Source: Candidatus Altimarinota bacterium
GTDB taxonomy: Bacteria; Patescibacteriota; Gracilibacteria; BD1-5; UBA6164
Direction of reading: 5' to 3'
Assembly (NCBI GenBank): GCA_013350285.1
Contig: JAAXWG010000001.1
Coordinates: 1-64,000, forward strand
Length of the DNA: 64,000 nucleotides
Part shown: piece after piece, positions 31,532 to 42,364 of the stretch
How positions within the stretch are numbered: position 1 is the stretch's first letter
How the letters are laid out: the number at the start of each line of letters is the position of its first letter
Program-made: the position numbers and the translations under genes
Notes under the pieces: generated by a model
What the model was told of the DNA's origin: nothing
Database searches by the model: none
What the model saw: only the letters and a program-made list of their open reading frames with translations

Positions 31532-31730
31532 CTAAAATAAATTTCCTCCTCTGTCGTTAGCAATCCAAAAAATAATCTATAAATTGCTTTTTTATTGCTC
31601 GCAACGAAAGATTTTTGATAAAATTAGCTTAAAAAATCTTTAAAAATTTATCACTTTCACACATATCCCCCTTTGATTTTTACTATTTTTTTTTATAATA
31701 CAAAAAATATTTATCTAAAAAATAAAATTT

Positions 31731-32864
31731 ATGAAAAAAAATGATAATCTTCTCATATTATTGATACTCCTATTTTCTTTTATTTCCTGAATTTTAGGAA
31801 GTATATTTATTTCTCTTTTTTGATGAGATACAATTTTAGAAAAAGAAAAAACAAAAACTATTATAAAAAATGACCTCCAAAGTATAGAAAATAATATAAC
31901 AAAAATAACAAAAGAAATTTCTCCCAGTGTCGTAAATATAATTATTAAAAAAGATTTGGTGCTATACAAAAGAGACCCTTTTGGATTTTTTCAAGAAAAA
32001 ATAGGAAGTGTAAGACAAAAAGTAGGAGGAGGGACTGGGTTTTTTATTTCAAAAGATGGTAAAATCCTAACAAATAAACATGTGGTAAGTGATGAAACTG
32101 CTGAATATACTGTTATCACCAACAACTGAAAAGAATATGATGCCAAAGTTATTTGACTAGATCCTTTAACTGATCTTGCAATCATAAAAATACAAAGTGA
32201 TGAAAATTTTGTTCCTCTAGAATTCATCAAAAGTGAAGAAGAGATGACTCCTTGAGAATTTGTTATTGCTATAGGAAATGCTCTTGCAGAGTTTCAAAAT
32301 TCTGTTTCTCTTTGAATTATAAGTGGTATTGGGAGAAGTATAAAAGCTGAAAATGAAAATCTTTATTGACTTATTCAGACAGATGCCGCAATTAATCCAT
32401 GAAATTCTGGATGACCACTCGTAAATCTCAATAAAAAAGTTGTTGGTATCAATACAGCAATTCTTGATGGAGCAGAATGAATTGGATTTGCTATTGAACT
32501 TTCTCAAAAGAAAATAGATTATATGATTAACTCTATAGAAAAATACGGAAAAATAAAAAGACCTCTTATTGGCATAAATTATATTCTTATGACTCCTGAG
32601 TTAGCAAAGGAATTAGGAATACAAGAATCGTATTGAGCCTATATTCTCAACCAAGAATCTTCAATTTTACCTTGAAGTAGTGCTGAAAAAGCTTGATTAC
32701 AAAAAGAGGATATTATTCTTGAAGTCAATGATACAAAAATAGACTCTCAAAATTCTCTTGAATGAGAAATACAAAATAAAATTCCATGAGAAACTCTCAA
32801 GTTAAAAATAAGAAAAAAAGATGGAAAAATAAAAAATATTTTTGTAACCCTCTCTGAATACTAA
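31731..32864 (+). CDS. HtrA/DegP-like serine protease with PDZ domain
   Basis: A 377-residue membrane-anchored protease. One N-terminal membrane segment (LLILLILLFSFISGILGSIF), then a trypsin-like domain with His117 (NKHVVS), Asp148 (DPLTDLAII) and Ser226 (INPGNSGGPLVNL); two of the motif's Gly codons are TGA. The C-terminal ~100 residues form one PDZ domain (GSSAEKAGLQKEDIILEVND). It should degrade misfolded proteins outside the membrane. The next gene starts 1 bp after its stop. Confidence 0.93.
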
Positions 32865-32865
32865 A

Positions 32866-33222
32866 ATGTGGATTATAAGATGGCATCTTATTGATACAAG
32901 TGATTATAATTTCATTGCAAGAGAGCTAAAAAAAAGCTCCTTTGTTCCGAGAAAGATTCCATCAATTCTTTTTATCAAAGCAAGTATTTTACATATCTGT
33001 CAAAAAAAATCATGGAGAAAAATCGCTTCTGAACTTTCTACAAATCATATTTATCTTTTTAATTTTTACCAAAATTTCAAAAATTCTTCTTCTCTCAAAA
33101 TAATCCTTCACCGTTTTATAGAGAAAAGAATATTGCTCTATATAGAGGAAAAAAAGACTTTTGATACTCACTTCCTAGATAACAATAAAGAAATTATAAA
33201 ATTGACAAAAGATATGCTTTAA
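32866..33222 (+). CDS. Small helical protein of unknown function
   Basis: A 118-residue basic protein, almost joined to the htrA gene. KSWRKIASELSTNHIYLFNF has the shape of a helix-turn-helix, as seen at the N-terminus of some transposases and in small regulators. It has no TGA codon, unlike its neighbours, and few glycines at all. The function is not recognised. Confidence 0.6.
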   Translation: MWIIRWHLIDTSDYNFIARELKKSSFVPRKIPSILFIKASILHICQKKSWRKIASELSTNHIYLFNFYQNFKNSSSLKIILHRFIEKRILLYIEEKKTFDTHFLDNNKEIIKLTKDML

Positions 33223-33278
33223 GATACACTCTCAAACATATAAAAATTTTTTATTTTTATTTTTTAAACTTATAAAAT

Positions 33279-35105
33279 ATGTGTGGAATATTTGCTTACA
33301 GTGGAGATGAAAATGCTCCTACTCTTCTCATAAATGGTCTCAGAAATCTTGAATACAGAGGATATGATAGTGCTTGACTTATAGCAATAAATAAAAATGG
33401 TGAATATATATATGAAAGAGCGGTAGGAAGAGTATCAAACCTCGCAACAAATATAGAAAAAAAATGCAAAGAATGAAATATTTTTAATACTGGAATTGCT
33501 CATACAAGATGGGCAACTCATTGATGAGTAACAAAATTAAATAGTCATCCTCACCATAGTCAAAATAATAGATTTTTTATTGTTCACAATGGAATTATAG
33601 AAAACTATAAAGAATTAAAAAAGGAGCTTGAAAGCAAAAAATATACTTTTTACTCAGATACTGATACAGAAATAATAGCAAATCTTATCCAAGATGAATT
33701 TGAAATTGATCTCAAAACAACAATTGAAAAAATTATAAAAAAACTTGTTTGAGCTTATGCACTTGTCGCTATAGATACAAAAAATCCAAATGAAATTATT
33801 GGGGTAAAGCTTGGAAGTCCTATGATTGTATGAACTTCTGAAAATTGAGTTTTTATTTCAAGTGATATAAATGCTTTGAGTCAAGTTGCAAAAGAATTTA
33901 CCATTTTGGAAGATTTTGAATTTGTTGTGATAAAAGATAAACATTTTTCTATCTTTTCATCATGAGAAAAAATAGAGAAAAAAAGCCAAGAAATTAATAG
34001 TGAAGAATTAAAAAGTGAATTAGGAAGTTTTGAATATTATACAGAAAAAGAAATATTTGATATCCCTGAAGTTATTGAAAATGTTTTTTCTGGAAGAATA
34101 AATTTTGCAGAAAAAAAGATAGTCAATGAAACTTTGCTTGAACTCAATGAATATGAAATAGAAAGAGTGGAAATAATAGCTTCTTGATCAAGTTATTTTG
34201 CTGGACAAGTTGGAACTTATTATTTCAAAGATCTTGCCTGAATTCCTGCTTCTATTACTATAAGTAGTGAATTTTTATGTGATAATTTTATTTTGGATAA
34301 AAAAGCCTTATATATTTTCCTTTCTCAATCTTGAGAAACAGCAGATGTAAGAGAAAGCCTAAAAATAGTAAAAGAAAAAGGATGACTTACTTTTTGAATT
34401 GTAAATGTTGTAGGAAGTAGTATAGCACGACTTGCTGATATGGGACTTTTTTGTCATGCAGGAGTAGAAATAGGGGTTGCATCAACAAAAAATGTAATTG
34501 CTCAAATTTCTATTCTTCTTCTTATGTCTATGAGTATGGGACTCAAAAGAAATCTACAATATAGTGAAGCAAGATTTCTCATAGAAGAAATAGAATTACT
34601 CAATAATGCTATAAATAAAGTTCTTTCTCAAGAAAAAAAGATACAAGAAATAGCAAAAAAATATGCTCATTATTCTCACTTTTTCTTTCTTTGAAGAAAT
34701 CTTCTTTATCCAGTTGCCTGAGAAGCAAGTCTCAAACTCAAAGAATTAAGTTATATTCATAGTGAAGCTTATAGTACTTGAGAGCTAAAACACTGACCTC
34801 TTGCTCTCGTATGACCTGAATTTCCTTGTATTGTCATAAATCCAAAAGGAACCTTTTATCATAAAAATATCTCAAATATAAAAGAAATTCAAGCAAGAAA
34901 TGGAAAAATACTTGGAATAATAACAGAAAAAAATCAAGAAGCTGATTTGTATGATGACACTATAGAAATTCCTGAAATTTCAGAGAGACTCAGTCCTTTT
35001 CCTATTTTGACGGCCCTTTATTTATTTTCTTACTATGTAGCAAAAGACCTTTGAAGAGAAATAGATAAGCCAAGAAATCTTGCAAAAAGTGTGACAGTAG
35101 AGTAA
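33279..35105 (+). CDS. glmS: Glutamine--fructose-6-phosphate aminotransferase
   Basis: A 608-residue enzyme. Met-Cys-Gly at the start exposes the catalytic Cys after Met removal; [23 protein letters not shown] and [11 protein letters not shown] define the glutaminase domain. Two SIS domains follow ([26 protein letters not shown]), and the end LAKSVTVE is the invariant C-terminus. It makes glucosamine-6-phosphate for peptidoglycan. GlmR/YvcK, its known activator in Firmicutes, is encoded at 45451. I see no glmS ribozyme in the 56-bp leader. Confidence 0.96.
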
Positions 35106-35117
35106 AAAAATACTCTT

Positions 35118-35148
35118 AAAAAAGAGACAAAGCTTTGTCTCTTTTTTT
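35118..35148 (+). terminator. Intrinsic terminator
   Basis: AAAAAAGAGACAAAG directly followed by its complement and a T run, 13 bp after glmS. Confidence 0.85.
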
Positions 35149-35230
35149 AAATAAAAAATTATTTTTTTGACTTTATTTATAATTATAGCAATATATAGAA
35201 TATTTATCTAAAAACTAAATTTATAATAAT

Positions 35231-36064
35231 ATGGAAGTAAATCAAATAAGTCCTTGAGATGATGAAAAATCCGTCTTTATAGTTGAGAATATTCCTCTCT
35301 CTTTAGAAGAAAAAACAAATGAAGAACTTCCTTGATGGTCTCAAGATGATACATATATTTATCATCTATATGATGGTAATAAAACTTTAGCTATATTTCA
35401 TAAAGATAATTTAGAACTCCCCCCCAAAATAATATCATCTGACTTGTGATTTATCTCTTATAATAATGGCAATGATATTATTTTTCTAAAACTTATTGCA
35501 AAAATAAAATATTTGATAAACCCTGAAACATGAGAAATATGGAAACATAATACTTCAGGTATTTTTTGTAAAGATGAGGAAATAATATATTTATTAGGAA
35601 TAAATTATTTAGATATTTACAAAAATGATAGTAAAATATATGAAAATAATCAATATATAGCAAAATTTGTTGTAGCATGAAATTATGTAATTTTCAGAAC
35701 AAGATTAAATGAAATTTTCAAATTAAATTTAAAAACACAAAGAAAAATAAAAATAAATGATTTTAACAATAACAAAAAAGTAAAAAATAAAATAAGTATA
35801 GATAAAAAATGAAATTATGCCTCCATTTTTTATGATTTTTCTCTTTTAAAAAATACTGAATTATTTATAAATTGATATAAGTATAATATTTGAGAAGTTT
35901 CTAATATAAGAAAATTTGATATCATTGATTGAGTATTGACTATTATTTATGAAGATAAAGAAAAAAATTTATTTTATAAAAAAATTAAATTAAATGAAAG
36001 TCTTATAAAAGAATGAAAAAATAATACACAAAGAAAATTATATAAAATACTTAATATTAATTAA
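35231..36064 (+). CDS. Hypothetical protein, beta-rich
   Basis: A 277-residue protein with no signal peptide or membrane segment. It is rich in Asn, Lys, Ile and Tyr, with alternating hydrophobic stretches (IYHLYDGNKTLAIFHKDN, GFISYNNGNDIIFLKLI, GVLTIIYEDKEKNLFY) that look like repeated beta strands, possibly a propeller-like fold. Most glycines are TGA. The family is not recognised. It stands alone between two terminators. Confidence 0.6.
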
Positions 36065-36071
36065 AAAAACA

Positions 36072-36101
36072 AAAAAAAGACTCACAAGTGAGTCTTTTTT
36101 T
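36072..36101. terminator. Bidirectional terminator
   Basis: AAAAAAAGACTCAC, AA loop, complementary arm and T run, between convergent genes. Confidence 0.85.
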
Positions 36102-36113
36102 GTTTTTTATAAT

Positions 36114-36533
36114 CTACACATAATACAATGCTATTGCAACAATAATTCCTAAGAGACTTCCAGCAAATGCTTCGCTTGGAAGATGCCCGAGTGATTCTTT
36201 GAATTTTTTTTCTCCGATTGCTTCATTGATAGCCTCTGCATGAAGTCCTGCTTCAAATCTGACATTTATAGCATCATAGATAATAAGTGCTGTAAATGCA
36301 ACAACTATAGCAAATAAATCTGATTCCAATCAATATTTTAAAGCAACAGAAGTTGCAAGAGATACAACAACAGCCGAATGAACTGAGGGCATTCCTCCAC
36401 TTCAAAAAGCCCTTTTTGTATTCCACTTTCAAGTTTTTACTTTTTCAGAAATTCATTTAAGTAAAACTGCCAAAAGAAAAGAAACAGTAGGAACACTAAT
36501 CAAAAAAGTATAAAATTGATTATACTCAAGCAT
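36114..36533 (-). CDS. Divergent PAP2-family membrane protein (DUF212)
   Basis: A 139-residue protein with four membrane segments. GFGSGGMPSVHSAVVVSLAT is the DUF212 motif (Ser-Gly-Gly-Met-Pro-Ser-x-His-Ser), and GHLPSEAFAGSLLGI near the end holds the second conserved part. Related proteins are annotated as divergent phosphatases of the acid phosphatase/VanZ type. It leads on to nothing downstream; greA lies 11 bp upstream on the same strand. Confidence 0.85.
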
Positions 36534-36544
36534 AATTAAATAGA

Positions 36545-37027
36545 TTATTTAATATCTAAAATTTTATATTCAAATGTTCAAGATGGAGCAACTACTTTTA
36601 CCATATCTCATTTTTTCTTTCCTATAAGCATCTTTCCGACAGGAGATTCATTTGAAATTTTTGGTTCTGGAGCAAGAATTGTTGCTTCAGCCGAACCGAC
36701 AATTTTATAAGTTTGAGTTTCATTTTCAGTCACATTAAGGATAGTTACAACTGATCCCATATTAATTTTATCATCAGATTTTCCATCTTCTTTAATAATC
36801 TTAACTTTTTTCAATTGTTCCTCAATATCATTAATTCTTATTTCTACTTGAGCTTGTTCATTTCTTGCTTCTTCATACTCAGCATTTTCTGAAAGATCTC
36901 AAAAACTAATCGCTTCTTTGAGTTTTTCAGCTATTTCTACCCTTCTTACTTCTTTTAAGTTTTGAAGTTCTTCTTTGAGATGCTTAAGTCATTCCTCAGT
37001 AAGATAAATTACATCTTTGTCTGCCAT
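36545..37027 (-). CDS. greA: Transcription elongation factor GreA
   Basis: A 160-residue protein of normal length. The N-terminal coiled coil contains EGLKHLKEELQNLKEVRRVE and GDLSENAEYEEARNEQAQVE, where the acidic tip (Asp-x-Ser-Glu-Asn-Ala-Glu-Tyr) acts on stalled RNA polymerase; the C-terminal FKBP-like domain has TYKIVGSAEA and ISNESPVGKMLIGKKKGD. The Gly of FGDLSENAEY is TGA. Confidence 0.95.
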
Positions 37028-37045
37028 AGTTAATAAATTAGTAAA

Positions 37046-37720
37046 TTAAATTTTTTTTAGATTTTCAAGTATTTGCTTAACTTGATTATACATATCTTTT
37101 TTTATTTTCAATCAAAAAACTCTTTTTTTATTTTCTATTATTATTCTTATATTATCATCTACAAAATCTTTTCCAAGATTTATATAAAAAGACCTTTCTC
37201 AAAAACTATTTGTTGAATTCAAAGTAAAAGGAAGAGTCTTAGATAAAGCATTAAATATATCAAGAACTTCATCATAATTTTTTGTTGCAAAAAAGTAAAG
37301 CGAAAGACTTCCATTTGAATATTCAAAATATTCATCTGGATATTCTGTCGTAAGATCAAAAAGACTTGGATGAATAAATATTCTTTTTAGTTGATAAGAA
37401 GAAAATAATTTCAAAAAATTATCATCTTCATCACTCATAACAAGTTCTGGAATTTTTTTATTTTCTTTCAATGCTCAAGATTGAGTTTTTCATCCTGTTC
37501 AAGAGCTTTGTCATCAAGTCGAATTTACATATCGTACATCTTCTGGTTTTGGACTATAGACATATTCATCAGAAACATTTAATTCTTGTTCTTTTTGAGT
37601 TCCCAATTTTATAGAATATAAAAAATCTTTATAATCTTTGTTTCCATAAAATAAAACAATATTTACAACAAAAATAAATAATATAAAAAATAAAAAGTAT
37701 ATTATTTTTCTTGAAGACAT
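37046..37720 (-). CDS. Membrane-anchored hypothetical protein
   Basis: A 224-residue protein with one N-terminal membrane segment (IIYFLFFILFIFVVNIVLFY), then a Ser/Thr/Lys-rich linker (QSSGTGGKTQSGAL) and a folded outer domain. It lies between greA and nusG, where rplK would stand in many genomes. The family is not recognised. Confidence 0.65.
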
Positions 37721-37745
37721 GAGTCAAAAGAATTAAAAATTAGAA

Positions 37746-38282
37746 TTATTTTATTTTTATCTGAGAAAAATCAAGCTCTATAGGAGTATCTCTTCCAAGA
37801 AGATTTATATTTACTTTTACAAATCATTTTTTATCATTTATATCAGTGATAACTCCTTCATTTCCTTCAAAAGGTCATTTTACGATTAATGCTCTATCTC
37901 AAAGCTTATATTTCGTAGCGAATGTTTCAGCATTTTGTTCTACTTTTCCTCTTAATTGTTCAAATTCAGCACTAGAAACAGGAACAGGGACATTTCAGGC
38001 TCCTAAAAATCCTGTTACATTTGGAGTATTTCTGACTATATACCAGCTTTCATTGGTAACAACCATTTGTACTAAAATATAACCTGGTAAAATATTTTTC
38101 TTTCTTTTAACTTTTACTCCTCAAGCTCTCACATTGACAACATCATGAGTTGGAACAAATACATCGAGAATATATTCTTCAAGTCAAAAACTCTCTCTTC
38201 TTTGGAAAAGGGATTGTTTTACATTTTCCTCAGTTCAAGAAATTACTTGAATGACATACCATTCTACTTTTTTATTTTCCAT
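37746..38282 (-). CDS. nusG: Transcription antitermination factor NusG
   Basis: A 178-residue protein. EWYVIQVISGTEENVKQSL starts the NGN domain, ILPGYILVQM and VTGFLGAGNVPVPV follow, and the KOW domain has GDRALIVKGPFEGNEGVI ending in DFSQIKIK. It links RNA polymerase with Rho or the ribosome. secE is 13 bp upstream in the usual secE-nusG order; the ribosomal L11 operon does not follow. Confidence 0.95.
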
Positions 38283-38295
38283 AAAAAAATTACAA

Positions 38296-38487
38296 TTAAA
38301 AATTAATTTTTACTATATCTTTAAGAAAAAATAATCCTTCAGAAAAAAAGTAATTAAATATAAAAAGGTAAATACCAAAAAGAAAAAGAAGAGTAATCAC
38401 TATCAAAAAGTACTTTCTTGTCTCTTCTTTTGTAGGCCATACTACATGTTTCAGCTCTCTCCAAGAATCCTTAAAAAATTTAATCAT
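38296..38487 (-). CDS. secE: Preprotein translocase subunit SecE
   Basis: A 63-residue protein with one membrane segment. FKDSWRELKHVVWPTKEE is the conserved amphipathic helix before the membrane segment YFLIVITLLFLFGIYLFIF. It clamps SecY in the membrane. Size and position directly before nusG are normal. Confidence 0.93.
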   Translation of the reverse strand: MIKFFKDSWRELKHVVWPTKEETRKYFLIVITLLFLFGIYLFIFNYFFSEGLFFLKDIVKINF

Positions 38488-38593
38488 ATTAAATTTTTAT
38501 AAAATAAAAAATGCTACAGTATACATTCTTCTATCCTGCAACATTTGTCAACGGAGATTATATAGTCTTTATCCTGAAAGTCAAAAAGAATTT

Positions 38594-38622
38594 TTGACGA
38601 AATTAGATTTATTTGCTACAAT
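38594..38622 (+). promoter_or_regulatory. Sigma-70-type promoter
   Basis: TTGACG, 17 bp, TACAAT. Transcription would begin near 38629, so the message would either be nearly leaderless for the ATG at 38631 or have a ~29-nt leader before the ATG at 38658. Confidence 0.7.
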
Positions 38623-38657
38623 GGATATAGTTGATTTTATTTTATATAAAAATTAAA

Positions 38658-39161
38658 ATGAATTATTTCTTTTTATTTCTTGGTTTTACTCTTGTATTAT
38701 TCAATATTTTTCTCTTTAGTTTAGCTAAAAAACTGAAAAAACTAGAATATAAAATAAGAGCATCTTTTAAGCAAAGGACAAATCTTCTCCCTGCTATTTA
38801 TGAAGTTTCAAAACCTTTTCTCATAAAACATGATGAAATATTTAAAGAAATTCTCATTTTAAGAAAAAATGAATTTTTTGGGAATGAAACGAGTCTTAAT
38901 TTTTTGAAAATAATAGAAATTGAAAGCCAAATACATCATGAGCTTAATTTCATCTTTAAAGTATGTAATAAACATCCTAAACTTCTAAAAGAAGGGAAAT
39001 TTATTTATCTAAGAGAACTTCTTATTGAAAAAAGTTTAGATATATCAAAAGGAATAAATCTCTATAAACTAATATCAAAAAAATATAATTCTCTTCTTTT
39101 TGTTGATAAGATTTTTATAATAGGTCTTATGATGCCATTTGAGAATATATCTGAAATATAA
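38658..39161 (+). CDS. LemA-like membrane-anchored protein
   Basis: A 167-residue protein: one N-terminal membrane segment (YFFLFLGFTLVLFNIFLFSL) and then a helical domain starting FKQRTNLLPAIYEVSKPFLI, which resembles LemA (Arg-x-x-Leu-x-Pro-x-Ile after the anchor). The remainder is a helical bundle as in that family. The role of LemA is unknown. An in-frame ATG nine codons upstream is also possible. Confidence 0.6.
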   Translation: MNYFFLFLGFTLVLFNIFLFSLAKKLKKLEYKIRASFKQRTNLLPAIYEVSKPFLIKHDEIFKEILILRKNEFFGNETSLNFLKIIEIESQIHHELNFIFKVCNKHPKLLKEGKFIYLRELLIEKSLDISKGINLYKLISKKYNSLLFVDKIFIIGLMMPFENISEI

Positions 39162-39168
39162 TTCTCAT

Positions 39169-39204
39169 AAAAAAAAGCTTCTCACAAGTGAGAAGCTTTT
39201 TTTT
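39169..39204. terminator. Bidirectional terminator
   Basis: AAAAAAAAGCTTCTCAC, AA loop, complement and T run between convergent genes. Confidence 0.88.
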
Positions 39205-40117
39205 ATGAATTTTCTATTTTCTTTTTTTGGTATTGATAAACAAAAAATCAAACAATTAGTGCAAAGATAAAAAGAACAAAATGCTCTGGTCAAGTTTTTG
39301 GAAGATTATCAGTTTCTGAAGCAGCATTAAGGGTAGTTTCTTCATCTCCTTGAGATATATTTTCTCAAGCATTTTTTCCACTATCTGAAATATTTACAAT
39401 AGGAAGAGCTGAATTAAGATTTTCTTCCTCAGCACTAAATGAAGATGGAGTAGAAAAGCTTGATAAACCATCAATTCCCTGCTCTATATTTTTTCAATCT
39501 TTATCAAGAAGTGATAAAATAGTTAATTTATATTTTGTGGAAACATTTAAATTTTCATCAAAAGTGAGTAAAAGATTTTTTGTTCCAACTAAATCAATTG
39601 TTTTTAGTTTTAATTCTTTTTTTGTTGATTCTTCTATAATTCTAAATTCTCTTGAAGCATCAGAAGAATTATCAAGTTCACCATTAAAAGATAATTTAAT
39701 TTGATTTTCTCCTATTACATCTACTTTTGAAAGTCAAAGACTCGTTTGAGAAGCTCATTTTTCTGTAGTAAATATTCCTTCTTTTGAATAAGGTCATTCT
39801 TCACCATTTTCATCAACAGCAGTAATAGCAACATAATATTGAGTATTCGCTTCAAGATCTGTTATAGTTGCTCAAGTTGATTCTATAAATTCAGAAAGTT
39901 GTGATTGATATGCTTTTTCTTCCTTTGTTTTTCCCTCTACAGATTCTTTTCAGTAATAAACATAATATCCCATAGAATTATCTACTTTTTCCCAAACAAT
40001 CTCCAAAGAATCACTTTTTGCTTCCTTAAGTTCCGGAGCAGAAATCAAGCTCAAAGCAAAAGCCACTTGAGAAAAAGAAAGAAGAAAAAATAAAACAAAA
40101 AATAATAGCTTTTTCAT
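39203..40117 (-). CDS. Fibronectin-III surface protein with LPKTG sorting signal
   Basis: A 304-residue exported protein. The N-terminal signal is MKKLLFFVLFFLLSFSQVAFA. A fibronectin type III-like domain follows (SLEIVWEKVDNSMGYYVYY, TQYYVAITAVDENGEEG), then a second beta domain (KVDVIGENQIKLSFNGELDN) and a Ser/Asn-rich linker. Near residue 272 stands LPKTG, then a membrane segment (FVLFIFALIVGFFVY) and QYQKKKIENS: the three parts of a Gram-positive-type sortase signal. The Gly of LPKTG is TGA. It is probably attached to the cell wall or outer surface by a sortase; none is encoded in this window. Confidence 0.82.
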
Positions 40118-40221
40118 AATTTATATTTATTTTAATCATATAAAGTTTGTATTCTTATATTTTCGTATATTATTAAGAATAAATTTATTGTATCAATTTA
40201 ATTTAATTTACAAATTTTTTT

Positions 40222-40770
40222 ATGAAAAATAATAAATTTTGATTTACTCTTGTAGAAATATTAGTAGTAATAGCTATAATAGGAATTCTCGCTTTATGAT
40301 TTTCTCGAATAAATTACAAAGCTATTTCTGATAGACAAATGGGAATTATTTTTACAAATAGAATTGTTTCTATATTAGAAACCATAAGAAATAATTCTCT
40401 ATTATGAAAATGAATTCCTTGATGAGAAATTCCATCTTCTCGGACTATAGATATTCCTTATTGAACTGGAAAAACAATTATAACAAGTTACGAAAATTCT
40501 TGAGGAATAGTTGTTGTAAATAATGAATTTTCACTTCCTTTAGGAATGGGGGAAGAGATAAGAAGAATCACTTGTAGAAATTTTTGAAGCTGAAGCATAA
40601 GTGAAAATATAACAACTACAGGAAGCATTAAATTTGAAAAAGAAGAAGTAAAAATATTTTGATGTTCGGATGATAGCTTCAGAATCCTTGAATTAAGAAC
40701 AAAATACAGAGATTTTGAAAAGACAATTATTATAAACTCAATCAACTGAGTAATAGAAGTCATAAATTAG
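40222..40770 (+). CDS. Type IV pilin-like protein
   Basis: A 182-residue prepilin. MKNNKFG is the leader, cut before FTLVEILVVIAIIGILALGF; Gly7 at the cleavage site is TGA, and Glu12 is the +5 Glu of the mature N-terminus. The rest is a Ser/Thr-rich globular head with two Cys (ITCRNFG and FGCSDD) in the place of a pilin disulfide loop. It can be assembled by the PilB machine. Its stop codon overlaps the end of the convergent flippase gene by 4 bp. Confidence 0.9.
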
Positions 40771-42245
40771 ACCTTTCTTTTTTTGTGATAAGAAAAAAAA
40801 TAGACTCATAAAAAATAGATTAAAAATAATCCCCCTCCCCTCACAATCAAATCAAGAAACAAAGAAATTTCAGAAAGTCATTTGAGATAAAGTCCCATAA
40901 AAAAAACAAACAAAGCAAAAATTATTGAAGTAAATATGGTTTTATAATTTACTTTAAAACGAATAATATCTCTCGTATAATAATATCAAAGCACAAGAAG
41001 TATAATCTGACTACAAGCAGTAATTATTCATGAACCTATAAAAGAAAGTTTTGGAATTAAAATAATATTTCAAATAATATTAAAAATACTGACAATGGTA
41101 TTGATTTTTAGGAGTCTTGATTGATGATTTGATGCAATAAAAATATAATTAAAAACAGAAGAAATAAAATAAAATAAAACGACAAGAAGCACTATCAAAA
41201 AAGCATCAGAAGAAGTGTACTGATGAGCAGAAGAAAGATAATCCTTATTTGCAACAAGTAAAATAATCGTATCCCTTAACAATATTCCGAGAGTAAAAAT
41301 TATTAGTCCGAGAGAAAAAAGAAATTCTGAAGAAAAGGCAAGAAGTTTTTTTGCTTTTTCTATCTCCTTTTTATCAAAAAATTGAGAAAGTGAAGGAAGA
41401 ATAGAATTAAGATAAAAACCAACAACAATCATAAGAACCTCTATAATTTTCATAGGAAGACTATAAAGTGCAATTGAAACATCTGCCTGCTCTCTTGGTT
41501 CGAAAAGAGAAAGAAGGATAATATCCACTTTAAAATACACGACACTTAAAAAAAGTGCAAGTCCATACGGAAGAGATATTTTAAAAATATGAAGCATATA
41601 TTCTTTATCAAACAAAAACCTAATACGACAAATTTTGGATGCATAGCTATAATTCATAATAGTATTTATAACGATTCCCAGAAGTCAGGCTCCCATAATA
41701 CAAAGAAATGGAATATCAAAAGACAGAGTATTTGTCTTTGGAAAAAAGAAAAAAGCAATAAGAGCAATAGAAATAAGGTTAATAATTTTTCAAAAAGTTG
41801 TAGAAACAAAATTAAATTCTACTTTCATATTTGCCTGCATAAGAGCTAACAAAGAAGAATTCATCAGTCAAAAAAGAGTGAAGATAGAAACTATAAAAAT
41901 AGAAAAAAGAGCGAGTGTTGAATTGTATCACGGAAGAAAAAATCATACAAAAAGAGAAAGAACAATAATAGCAATACCTAAAATAAGTCTCAAACTCATT
42001 ACATTTCCTAGTATTTTTTCAGAATCATTTGGATTATTTGTAATTTCTCTAATTGCTATAGTATAAAGTCAAAGATCTGCCAAAAAAGAAAATATTCATA
42101 AATAATTATACACCTTATTATACAATCAAAAAAGCTCTACACTCAAATAATTCGTAAGAATAGAAAGCAAAAATATAGATATAAGAGCCGTAGATGCCTT
42201 GGACATAATTTGAGAAAAAGTATTGGTTGCTATTTTTTTTATCAA
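40767..42245 (-). CDS. MATE/MVF-type polysaccharide flippase
   Basis: A 492-residue membrane protein with about fourteen membrane segments, typical of Wzx/polysaccharide-transport proteins: KIATNTFSQIMSKASTALIS and ELFGLYNKVYNYLGIFSFLA at the start and a second cluster of segments after SLPYGLALFLSVVYFKVDII. I chose the TTG at 42245, because the family begins with a short basic stretch before the first helix; the first ATG is 13 codons later. It may flip lipid-linked sugars across the membrane. Confidence 0.75.
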
Positions 42246-42364
42246 TTTTTAATATATTAAAACTCTAAAATAATCTTTTGCAATCAAAAACAATTCATTT
42301 TTGCTTTGAAAAAAGTGTAAAAAATATAATATAAAATGAATAAAATACAAAATAAATTATATAA

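Noticed and set aside
31446-31730. A CRISPR-like or riboswitch region between radA and htrA
   Set aside because: Only one inverted repeat is present, with no repeated spacers and no recognisable aptamer.
33223-33278. glmS ribozyme
   Set aside because: The leader is only about 56 bp and has no matching core.
38488-38590. Strong promoter for secE-nusG on the minus strand
   Set aside because: A TTGACA is present but the nearest TATACT is 22 bp away, too far for a normal spacer.
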